9,886 bases of DNA from an uncultured Veillonella sp. Lineage in GTDB: Bacteria; Bacillota; Negativicutes; Veillonellales; Veillonellaceae. The DNA lies in contig USAV01000070.1 in assembly GCA_900552715.1 (NCBI GenBank), positions 1 to 9,886 on the forward strand, written 5' to 3'. A program made the position numbers and the translations under genes. Under the pieces are notes generated by a model. The model ran no database searches, was not told the DNA's origin, and worked only from the letters and a program-made list of their open reading frames with translations. How positions within the stretch are numbered: the first letter of the stretch is position 1; every line of letters begins with the position of its first letter. Shown one piece after another: positions 4,824 to 9,886 of this stretch.

Positions 4824-5453
4824 ATGAAACCTTTCGAACTCGCACCATTACCATATGCTTATGATTACCTTGAGCCTGTTATCGACGCAGAAACAATGAA
4901 ATTGCATCATGACAAGCACCATCAAGCGTATGTTAATAATTTGAACGCTGCTATCGCAAAATACCCTGATCTTGCTTATGGCTGTGTAGACTGTATTCTC
5001 GGCGATATTGCTAATGTGCCGGAGGATATCCGTCAAGCTGTTATCAACAACGGTGGCGGGCATAAGAACCACACTATGTTCTGGGACATCATGACAAAAC
5101 CAGACACTTCTAAATTGGAAGGCCCTTTGAAAGAGGCTATCGACGCTGAACTTGGTGGTTACGATGCTTTTGTTGAAAGCTTCTCCGCTGCAGCGGCAAC
5201 ACGCTTTGGCTCTGGTTGGGCATGGCTTGTGGTCAACAAGGATGGCAAACTAGAAGTGACATCTTCTGCGAACCAAGATAACCCTATACTAGAAGGTAAA
5301 ACCGCAATCCTTTGCTTAGACGTTTGGGAACATGCATACTACTTGCACTACCAAAACCGTCGCCCAGATTACATTAAGGAATTCTTCCGCGTTATTAACT
5401 GGGACAAAGTTTCTGAAAACTACGAAAAAGCATTGAAACCTCATCATCAATAA
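4824..5453 (+). CDS. sodA: Superoxide dismutase, manganese-type
   Basis: A 209-residue Fe/Mn superoxide dismutase of normal length, converting superoxide to oxygen and peroxide in the cytoplasm (no signal peptide). The N-terminal helical domain has LPYAYDYLEP and LHHDKHHQAYVNNLN with ligand H28; NNGGGHKNHTMFW gives H83; DVWEHAYYL gives D166 and H170. The second-sphere pattern NNGGG plus ANQDNP (Q151) is Mn-type rather than Fe-type, though cambialistic use cannot be excluded. Y36 and W132 (GSGWAWLV) complete the active site. AAGGAGG lies about seven bases before ATG. One oddity is the pair C54 and C57 (GCVDC) in an insertion-like loop after the first helices, which I do not remember from typical SodA. 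Control by a Fur-family protein is suggested by the box at 4713. The long hairpin at 5593 probably ends the transcript. Confidence 0.95.
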   Translation: MKPFELAPLPYAYDYLEPVIDAETMKLHHDKHHQAYVNNLNAAIAKYPDLAYGCVDCILGDIANVPEDIRQAVINNGGGHKNHTMFWDIMTKPDTSKLEGPLKEAIDAELGGYDAFVESFSAAAATRFGSGWAWLVVNKDGKLEVTSSANQDNPILEGKTAILCLDVWEHAYYLHYQNRRPDYIKEFFRVINWDKVSENYEKALKPHHQ

Positions 5454-5471
5454 GATAGCTTTTAACATTGG
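5454..5471 (+). other. Start of the gene-free region after sodA
   Basis: The region 5454-5863 has no convincing gene. These first bases, which include GATAGCTTTT, hold nothing clear. The repeat array starts at 5472. Confidence 0.4.
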
Positions 5472-5592
5472 TATATCTCTACAACTTAGTTGATCTCAGA
5501 AACATGTAAATCTCTCATTTTACTAACTCTCTCAAAATACCAAACCTTTCAAAACTAATAAATCTTCTAGAACTTTAAATCCCTCATAATAT
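5472..5592 (+). repeat. Degenerate 17-18-base tandem repeat array
   Basis: Seven units can be laid out end to end, starting at 5472, 5490, 5507, 5524, 5541, 5559 and 5576 (lengths 18, 17, 17, 17, 18, 17, 17). The clearest are TAAATCTCTCATTTTAC (5507), TAACTCTCTCAAAATAC (5524), CAAACCTTTCAAAACTAA (5541) and TAAATCCCTCATAATAT (5576), which match a TAAATCTCTCAAAATAC consensus at 13-16 of 17 positions. Units at 5472, 5490 and 5559 are weaker (about 9-11). The period is not a multiple of three, so it is not a coding repeat. The last unit ends exactly where the hairpin at 5593 begins. Confidence 0.6.
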
Positions 5593-5660
5593 ATAACGGA
5601 TAGCTGTTGCAAAGCACTCTAATTGAGTAGGTCACTTTGAAACTAGCTATCCGTTATTTT
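5593..5660 (+). terminator. 65-base long hairpin, probable sodA terminator or RNA element
   Basis: Arms ATAACGGATAGCTGTT (5593-5608) and AACTAGCTATCCGTTAT (5641-5657) pair over 16 base pairs with one bulged T. The inner part continues the stem: CAAAG (5610-5614) with CTTTG (5635-5639), then ACTC (5616-5619) with GAGT (5625-5628) around TAATT. TTTT follows. It is far longer than the other terminators here, so a structured RNA 3' end or small inverted-repeat element is possible. Confidence 0.7.
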
Positions 5661-5863
5661 ATATAAAAATTTCGATATTTTTGGAATATCTTTCAAAAGT
5701 ATAGCCATGGATACAGATTTTCCAATCGATATCGTTTATCATAGAGACGTAGGTCATTAAAGATGGACCTTTCAGAATATAAATTACCCTATATACATAG
5801 AAATAGTATAGCGGGTTACTGAGTATAAGTAGATAAGAATATTTTTGACACGAGGGGATCAAA
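5661..5863 (+). other. AT-rich leader region of the DUF438 gene
   Basis: About 200 bases without a convincing gene. It holds small dyads: GATATT and AATATC near 5674-5690, and AGGTC (5751-5755) with GACCT (5766-5770). TTCAGA (5771-5776) and TACATA (5794-5799), 17 bases apart, form only a weak promoter candidate. TTTTGA (5843-5848) and TCAAAA (5859-5864) flank the ribosome site GAGGGG, so the site may lie in a small loop. Confidence 0.35.
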
Positions 5864-7441
5864 ATGGAAAAGAAATTAGATTTATCCAAATCCGTATATG
5901 ATTTGGTAAAAGAATATCCTGAAGTAACAGAGATTATGAAAAGCTTAGGGTTCAGCGAAATCACTAACAAGGTGATGTTGAATTCTGTTGGTAAAATCAT
6001 GACCATTCCTAAAGGGGCTAAGATGAAGGGCGTATCTATGATGGATATCGTGAGCGCATTTATGAAAGCCGGCTTTACCTTGGAAGGTGAAATGCCAAAC
6101 CTACATGGTGATGACGCATCTGCTAAGGATGCTCCTGTAGAGGCTGCTGCTACTCAAGTAGAGGTATCTAACGCTACCCAAAATACAGAAGCTAATACCA
6201 ACGAAAATACAGAAGCTAACGCAGAGGACACTGTTACAGATAGCGAACGTGTAGAGCAATTAAAAGGTTTCTTGAAACGTTTAGGCACTGGCGAAGAACT
6301 TGGTTCTGTTCGTGAAGATTTTACGAGTCAATTCAAACATGTTGAGGCTAGTGAAATCATGAAAGCCGAACAAGGTCTTATGCGCGAAGGTACACCTTTA
6401 GAAGAGGTACAACAATTGTGTGACCTTCACTCTGCATTGTTCCATGGTTCTACTATTCATGAACAAATGGATGCTGAACATGCTAAGGTAGAGGCTGTTC
6501 TAGAGGCTCAAGAAAAGAGCAAGAGCGTAGTAATATTGGTAGAAACTGTAGGTCATCCGCTCAACCAATTAACAGAGGAAAATAAAGCCCTTGATGCATT
6601 GATTGAATCTATTCGTCCTAAAGTAGCAGATAAAACAGCAACCATCGATGATGTAAATACAGTACGCCAAGTATCTGTTCACTATGCTAAAAAAGGCGAC
6701 TTATTATATCCAAAATTGAAAGTAGATTATGCAATCGGTGGTCCATCCATGGTTATGTGGACTGTTGATGGCGACATTCGCGACCAATTGGGCGATTTAG
6801 CAAAATCTAGTCAAAGTGTAGACGACTGGTATAGACGTTTTGATGAGCTTCTTACACGTGCTCAAGAAATGATCTACAAAGAACAAAATATCTTGTTCCC
6901 AATCTGTGCAGAAAACTTCAGCAAAGAAGAATGGTACCAAATCTACAAAGATACAGCACAGTATGAAGAAATCTTTGGTGTAAAACGCACTGCTTGGCCA
7001 GAGGCTGATGCAGCATTAGCTACACAAACTACAAAACAAAGTGGTGATGATAATGCTATTGGTTTAATTGGTGGTACGTTAACTGTAGATCAACTCGATG
7101 CTATGCTCAACACAATGCCAATGGAAGTAACCTTCGTTGACCATGAAGATATTAATCGTTATTTCAACGATGGTGAAAAGGTGTTCAAACGTCCTACTAC
7201 AGCTATCGGCCGTGATGTGTATTCCTGTCACCCACCAAAGGTTGAACCAATTGTACGCGGTATTATCGATTCCTTCCGTAAAGGTGACCGCGATAATGTG
7301 GCAGTATGGCTTGAAAAACAAGGTCGTCCATTCTATGTAAACTACATGGCCGTACGCGACCAAAATAATAACTATATTGGTACATTAGAACTCGTACAAG
7401 ACATGCAATTTGCAAAAGAACATTTCGGTAGAACTAAATAA
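5864..7441 (+). CDS. DUF1858-DUF438-hemerythrin-PAS protein
   Basis: A 525-residue soluble protein with a layout known for DUF438 proteins. Residues 1-75: DUF1858-like domain (LDLSKSVYDLVKEYPEVTEI then LGF), related in pattern to the N-terminal domain of Fe-S repair proteins. Residues 80-127: acidic, Ala/Asn/Thr-rich linker with an 8-residue repeat. Residues 130-195: DUF438 (VEQLKGFLKRLGTGEELGSV ... LCDLHSALFHG). Residues 225-370: hemerythrin-like bundle (GHPLNQLTEENKAL, H273-Y, VMWTVDGDIR, KEQNILFP). Residues 405-520: PAS-type domain ending DQNNNYIGTLELVQD. Redox or nitric-oxide sensing, or Fe-S repair like RIC/ScdA, is suggested by the domains and the nearby sodA but is not proven. At the usual H-x3-E position of the bundle, G278 then D279 stand in for E. 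GAGGGG precedes the ATG. A terminator at 7486 closes the unit. Confidence 0.85.
   Translation: MEKKLDLSKSVYDLVKEYPEVTEIMKSLGFSEITNKVMLNSVGKIMTIPKGAKMKGVSMMDIVSAFMKAGFTLEGEMPNLHGDDASAKDAPVEAAATQVEVSNATQNTEANTNENTEANAEDTVTDSERVEQLKGFLKRLGTGEELGSVREDFTSQFKHVEASEIMKAEQGLMREGTPLEEVQQLCDLHSALFHGSTIHEQMDAEHAKVEAVLEAQEKSKSVVILVETVGHPLNQLTEENKALDALIESIRPKVADKTATIDDVNTVRQVSVHYAKKGDLLYPKLKVDYAIGGPSMVMWTVDGDIRDQLGDLAKSSQSVDDWYRRFDELLTRAQEMIYKEQNILFPICAENFSKEEWYQIYKDTAQYEEIFGVKRTAWPEADAALATQTTKQSGDDNAIGLIGGTLTVDQLDAMLNTMPMEVTFVDHEDINRYFNDGEKVFKRPTTAIGRDVYSCHPPKVEPIVRGIIDSFRKGDRDNVAVWLEKQGRPFYVNYMAVRDQNNNYIGTLELVQDMQFAKEHFGRTK
6180..6219 (+). repeat. In-frame 24-base repeat in the DUF438 protein linker
   Basis: AAAATACAGAAGCTAA occurs exactly at 6180-6195 and 6204-6219, 24 bases apart, encoding NTEAN at residues 107-111 and 115-119. 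The period of eight codons keeps the frame, so copy number could vary by slippage and change linker length. Confidence 0.8.
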
Positions 7442-7442
7442 G

Positions 7443-7461
7443 AACTAGTGTAATACTAGTT
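7443..7461 (+). repeat. Small hairpin just after the DUF438 stop codon
   Basis: AACTAGT (7443-7449) and ACTAGTT (7455-7461) with a five-base loop start one base after the stop. No T-tract follows; it may protect the mRNA 3' end or be neutral. Confidence 0.4.
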
Positions 7462-7485
7462 GGTAATACAGTGAAAGTATAATAC

Positions 7486-7530
7486 AAAGAGGCGGCTCTA
7501 ACATTGAATGATGCTAGAGCCGCCTCTTTT
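7486..7530. terminator. Terminator between convergent genes
   Basis: Perfect 15-base arms AAAGAGGCGGCTCTA (7486-7500) and TAGAGCCGCCTCTTT (7515-7529), 14-base loop, then TTTTATTT on the plus strand. The A-run at the left makes it workable for the convergent lyase gene too. Confidence 0.9.
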
Positions 7531-7558
7531 ATTTGTACGAAATGAATTCTCTAATATG

Positions 7559-7592
7559 ATTAATGTATTTCCTGAATTAATGTATTTCCTGA
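7559..7592 (+). repeat. Exact 2 x 17-base tandem duplication
   Basis: ATTAATGTATTTCCTGA occurs at 7559-7575 and again, with no gap, at 7576-7592. It lies between the terminator and the 3' end of the minus-strand lyase gene and codes for nothing recognised. An exact copy suggests a recent duplication. Confidence 0.9.
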
Positions 7593-7605
7593 TGAGAGGT
7601 ACCCA

Positions 7606-8799
7606 TTAAGGGTGTACGTACTTGATAATATTATGGGTAGCAGTCCTGATATTTTCAAGGCTTGTAGCCAAGTTAAGCCGCACAAAGGTAGCGTAATCTT
7701 CGCCTCCAAACCATTCGCCAAAGCTGGGTGCGATGCGGCATTTATTTTCGAATCGGTCGTGCATATCTTCAGCCTTAACATAGGCACCCAAATCGATCCA
7801 TGCTAAATAGGTACCGTCCATAGGGCTGATGCGGATGTGTGGCAATGCCGTACGAAGTTCTCGGCACAGATATTCATAGTTTTCACGAATGACAGCTAGT
7901 ACATCTGTGAGCCATGCTTCCGCCTCTGGATGTGTGTAGGCTGCGGTGATGGCCGCTTCCGCAATGACGTCCGAGTCTGTGTGGTACACATGAGCTTTAT
8001 AGGCGTTGAATTGGCTTCGTAGTCGTTCGTTAGGGATAATAACCTCTGCGTGGTGCAAGCTAGCCATATTGAATGACTTGGACAGGGAGGACATGGCAAT
8101 CATGTTATCCGCATAGGCCCCTTTACTTACCGTCAAGGCTGATGTGAATTCCGTTGGGCCTGTGATAAGGTCTTGATGGATCTCGTCACTAATGATGAGT
8201 ACATTGTGCCGTTGGCAGATGCTGAATATTCGCTCCATTTCCTGTTCCGTCCATACTTGGCCTACAGGATTATGCGGATTGCAGTGAATGAACAATTTAA
8301 CATCGTGCTCGGTTATTGCTGTTTCAAAGGCTTCGTAATCTACGGTGTATCGATTATCTTCGGTGCGGTTCATAGGAACAGCGATAATTTGACGTTGGGC
8401 AGAGCTAGCACTCGTATCAAAAGCGCCATACACAGGACTTAGAAGGGTGATGGCGTCGTTTGGTTTTGTAAAAGCCCCAATGCACCACATAATCCCTGTA
8501 ATGACATTAGGAGCACTCGTGAGCCACTCTGCTTGAAGATTACAATGGTGACGGCATTTATACCAACCTATGACGGCCTCTATATAATTGGGATTTGTCA
8601 TGGTATAACCTAGAGGATTGGCTTTCACATAGCTACAAATGGCATCCTGAATGCACTGAGGCGCCATAAAGTCCATATCAGCCACCCATAGTGGTAATAG
8701 GTCAGTACGGCTAAACTTTAAGTGCTCGCCGTCCCATTTGCGAGAATGAGAACCGCGACGATCAATATAGTATTTTTCGGTAAAGTCTACTGTGTTCAT
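7606..8799 (-). CDS. PatB/MalY-family PLP-dependent C-S lyase
   Basis: A 397-residue fold-type I PLP enzyme of the MalY/PatB group, which typically cleaves cystathionine or cysteine to yield pyruvate, ammonia and a thiol or sulfide in the cytoplasm. The N-terminus has the group signature: IDRRGSHSRKWDG, then LPLWVADMDFMAP, where true aminotransferases differ. Cofactor residues are seen: Y124 (stacking), N177 in CNPHNPVGQVW, D205 in SDEIHQDL, and the Schiff-base lysine K241 in SSLSKSFN; the arginine of FVRLNLATS near the C-terminus would bind the substrate carboxylate. The start at 8799 is chosen because AGAGG lies seven bases before it and the family usually begins near there; an in-frame ATG at 8829 has no ribosome site and is too near the predicted transcription start. 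It is convergent with the DUF438 gene. An aminotransferase role is the alternative. Confidence 0.85.
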   Translation of the reverse strand: MNTVDFTEKYYIDRRGSHSRKWDGEHLKFSRTDLLPLWVADMDFMAPQCIQDAICSYVKANPLGYTMTNPNYIEAVIGWYKCRHHCNLQAEWLTSAPNVITGIMWCIGAFTKPNDAITLLSPVYGAFDTSASSAQRQIIAVPMNRTEDNRYTVDYEAFETAITEHDVKLFIHCNPHNPVGQVWTEQEMERIFSICQRHNVLIISDEIHQDLITGPTEFTSALTVSKGAYADNMIAMSSLSKSFNMASLHHAEVIIPNERLRSQFNAYKAHVYHTDSDVIAEAAITAAYTHPEAEAWLTDVLAVIRENYEYLCRELRTALPHIRISPMDGTYLAWIDLGAYVKAEDMHDRFENKCRIAPSFGEWFGGEDYATFVRLNLATSLENIRTATHNIIKYVHP

Positions 8800-8846
8800 A
8801 GTGAACCTCTTATATTCTGCTAGATTCATAATTGTGTAATTATATA

Positions 8847-8874
8847 ATTATATATCTCAGTTTGGTGGGACCAA
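8847..8874 (-). promoter_or_regulatory. Promoter of the C-S lyase gene with a dyad on its -35
   Basis: On the minus strand TTGGTC (complement of 8869-8874) and TATAAT (complement of 8847-8852) are 16 bases apart, giving a start near 8840 and a leader of about 40 bases. The dyad TTGGT-GGG-ACCAA (8862-8874) covers the -35 and is placed like an operator. Confidence 0.55.
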
Positions 8875-9050
8875 CATCTATGAGTGTATGTTAATGCGGT
8901 ACAAATCAATTGTTCTATCTATTATCAGTATACATGCATAGATATATATGTAAATATACACTTAAGAATTGCTGTTACCGTATCATTCGTTTCTATGCAA
9001 TCCTTGCATGAATAAGGGCTATATTTGTATACAAATGGTGCTATATTTGC
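8875..9050. promoter_or_regulatory. Divergent intergenic region with palindrome and direct repeat
   Basis: No gene is seen. The palindrome ATTTGTATACAAAT (9023-9036) lies between two exact copies of GCTATATTTG (9018-9027 and 9040-9049), 22 bases apart, just upstream of the -35 at 9051. This is where an activator, such as a LysR-type protein, would bind. The AT-rich stretch 8883-8962 has weak inverted repeats only (AGTGTAT and ATACACT). Confidence 0.4.
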
Positions 9051-9080
9051 TTGACTGTTGGGACTTTCACAATTTAGAAT
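9051..9080 (+). promoter_or_regulatory. Promoter of the glutamate synthase-like gene
   Basis: TTGACT (9051-9056) and TAGAAT (9075-9080) are 18 bases apart; the predicted start near 9087 leaves a leader of about 168 bases. Confidence 0.6.
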
Positions 9081-9086
9081 ATACTA

Positions 9087-9240
9087 TAGAATAGTGTGTG
9101 TCTGACCAGTGACCACACGTCTATCGAATGGTTACAAAAGATAAATCTTAGCAGCATGTGGCGACATCCCTATGTGAGAGGGCTCATCGGATTGTTCAGG
9201 TACATGCAACGCTGTATAAGTATAGTACTGGATCCTTGTT
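9087..9240 (+). promoter_or_regulatory. Long structured 5' leader
   Basis: Two foldable parts are visible. The first has GTGTG (9094-9098) and GTC (9100-9102) paired with GAC (9111-9113) and CACAC (9114-9118). The second has an outer stem GCATGT (9154-9159) with ACATGC (9202-9207) and an inner hairpin CCCT (9168-9171) with AGGG (9179-9182). It matches no riboswitch I recognise, and no terminator precedes the gene. Confidence 0.35.
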
Positions 9241-9254
9241 AGGAGGCATGTGCC

Positions 9255-9886
9255 ATGAGTAACGAATTAAAACCACTACATTTTGATGCGGATTATACAA
9301 TGGAGGAAGCGCTCGCTGAGGCGAAACGTTGTCTAAATTGTCCAAAACCATTGTGCCGTATGGGTTGCCCTATTGAAAACGAAATTCCACGTTTTATCCA
9401 AGCTATCGCGCATGGTAATTTTGGTTTAGCCAATGATATCTTGGCAGAACGTACAAACTTGCCATCCATTTGTGGCCGCGTATGTCCACGCGAAAACCAA
9501 TGTGAAGGTAACTGTATCATGAACAAGGCGAAAAAACCGCCTATCAATATCGGTAAACTGGAACGCTTTGCTGCTGATTTTGAAAGCATCAATGAACTTC
9601 GCAAACCTAAGAAGATCAAACAAGATCTTGGTAAGGTTGCCGTTGTTGGTTCTGGCCCTGCAGGCTTGTCCGTAGCTGGTGATATCGCTAAACTTGGTTA
9701 TGAAGTAACTGTATTTGAAGGTCAATCTGAACCAGGTGGCGTACTCTTATTCGGTATTCCAGAATTCCGTTTGTCTAAATCCGTTGTACGTCGTGAAATC
9801 GCTCGTCTTGAAGGTTTAGGCGTTAAATTCGTATGTAATACATTTATCGGTCAAGATAAAACATTGGATGAACTCTTCGCTGAAGG
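9255..9886 (+). CDS. gltA: Glutamate synthase small-subunit-like Fe-S flavoprotein, N-terminal part
   Basis: The frame is open from ATG at 9255 to the window end (210 codons), so the gene is partial. The N-terminal Fer4_20-type domain has two four-cysteine sets, C26-x2-C29-x4-C34-x3-C38-P and C73-x3-C77-x5-C83-x3-C87, which hold Fe-S clusters. KVAVVGSGPAGLSVAGDIA (from about residue 127) is the FAD-binding G-x-G-x-x-G fold, then VTVFE and PGGVLLFGIPEFRL, typical of GltD and its homologues. It belongs to the NADPH-dependent glutamate synthase small-chain family, which passes electrons from NADPH; without a GltB-like neighbour in view it could also be an NfnB/SudA-type oxidoreductase. The symbol gltA is a common label for the stand-alone form and is tentative. 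AGGAGG (9241-9246) sits eight bases before the start. A long leader and an upstream palindrome suggest regulation. Confidence 0.85.
   Translation, partial: MSNELKPLHFDADYTMEEALAEAKRCLNCPKPLCRMGCPIENEIPRFIQAIAHGNFGLANDILAERTNLPSICGRVCPRENQCEGNCIMNKAKKPPINIGKLERFAADFESINELRKPKKIKQDLGKVAVVGSGPAGLSVAGDIAKLGYEVTVFEGQSEPGGVLLFGIPEFRLSKSVVRREIARLEGLGVKFVCNTFIGQDKTLDELFAE

Noticed and set aside
5472..5592. CRISPR array
   Set aside because: Units are 17-18 bases, adjacent and degenerate, without spacers or cas genes.
5843..5864. TTTTGA and TCAAAA as an FNR/CRP-type site
   Set aside because: The gap between TTGA and TCAA is 10 bases instead of 6, and it overlaps the ribosome site and start codon.
5659..6006. 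115-codon minus-strand open frame
   Set aside because: It overlaps the well-supported DUF438 gene start on the other strand, has no family pattern and lies partly in AT-rich non-coding DNA.
7451..7485. Three TAATAC copies after the DUF438 gene
   Set aside because: Uneven spacing (13 and 16 bases) in AT-rich sequence; likely chance.
8800..8829. In-frame upstream ATG for the C-S lyase
   Set aside because: No ribosome site, about 11 bases from the predicted transcription start, and family members usually start nearer to the IDRR motif.
8862..8874. GGTGGGACC, resembling the T-box antiterminator core GGTGGNACC
   Set aside because: The following bases are AAC, not the GCG of T-boxes, no terminator follows, and the plus-strand gene is about 380 bases away. 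The dyad is better explained as an operator on the minus-strand promoter.

Overview
The window looks like chromosome of a Veillonella-type organism (Negativicutes, diderm anaerobic Firmicutes). This is inferred from moderately AT-rich DNA, strong Shine-Dalgarno sites (AGGAGG-type), short compact operons separated by intrinsic terminators, a signal-peptide protein that fits a periplasm, and the gene families present. I could not run a search, so the genus is a judgement.

Layout, left to right: the 3' end of a leucine-rich-repeat-like protein (1-339); a DUF2695-like small protein (397-690); an ECF transporter substrate-binding (S) component (805-1302); a Phd/YefM antitoxin and RelE/ParE toxin pair with a palindromic operator over its promoter (1321-1975); a carboxymuconolactone decarboxylase-family protein (minus, 2088-2468) divergent from a MerR-family regulator (2535-2897) with a shared operator-promoter; the zinc-ribbon protein YjdM (3023-3367); a small secreted protein with a possible TonB-C-like fold (3464-3859); a decayed or frameshifted short reading frame (3870-3975); a nicotinamidase-like cysteine hydrolase (4040-4579); manganese-type superoxide dismutase (4824-5453); a gene-free 410-base region; a multidomain DUF1858/DUF438/hemerythrin/PAS protein (5864-7441); a convergent PatB/MalY-type C-S lyase (minus, 7606-8799); a 455-base divergent promoter region; and the 5' part of a glutamate synthase small-subunit-like Fe-S flavoprotein (9255 to the window end).

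The genes are mostly single-gene transcription units, most closed by clear hairpins. A loose theme is redox and oxygen stress: sodA with a Fur-like box just after its predicted start site, the hemerythrin-like/PAS protein downstream, a CxxC-bearing decarboxylase-family protein under a MerR-type promoter, and an Fe-S flavoprotein. A joint role is inference from position only.

The least explained structure lies between sodA and the DUF438 gene. A degenerate tandem array of about seven 17-18-base units (consensus near TAAATCTCTCAAAATAC) covers 5472-5592 and abuts a 65-base near-perfect hairpin (5593-5657). An exact 2 x 17-base tandem duplication sits beyond the next terminator (7559-7592).
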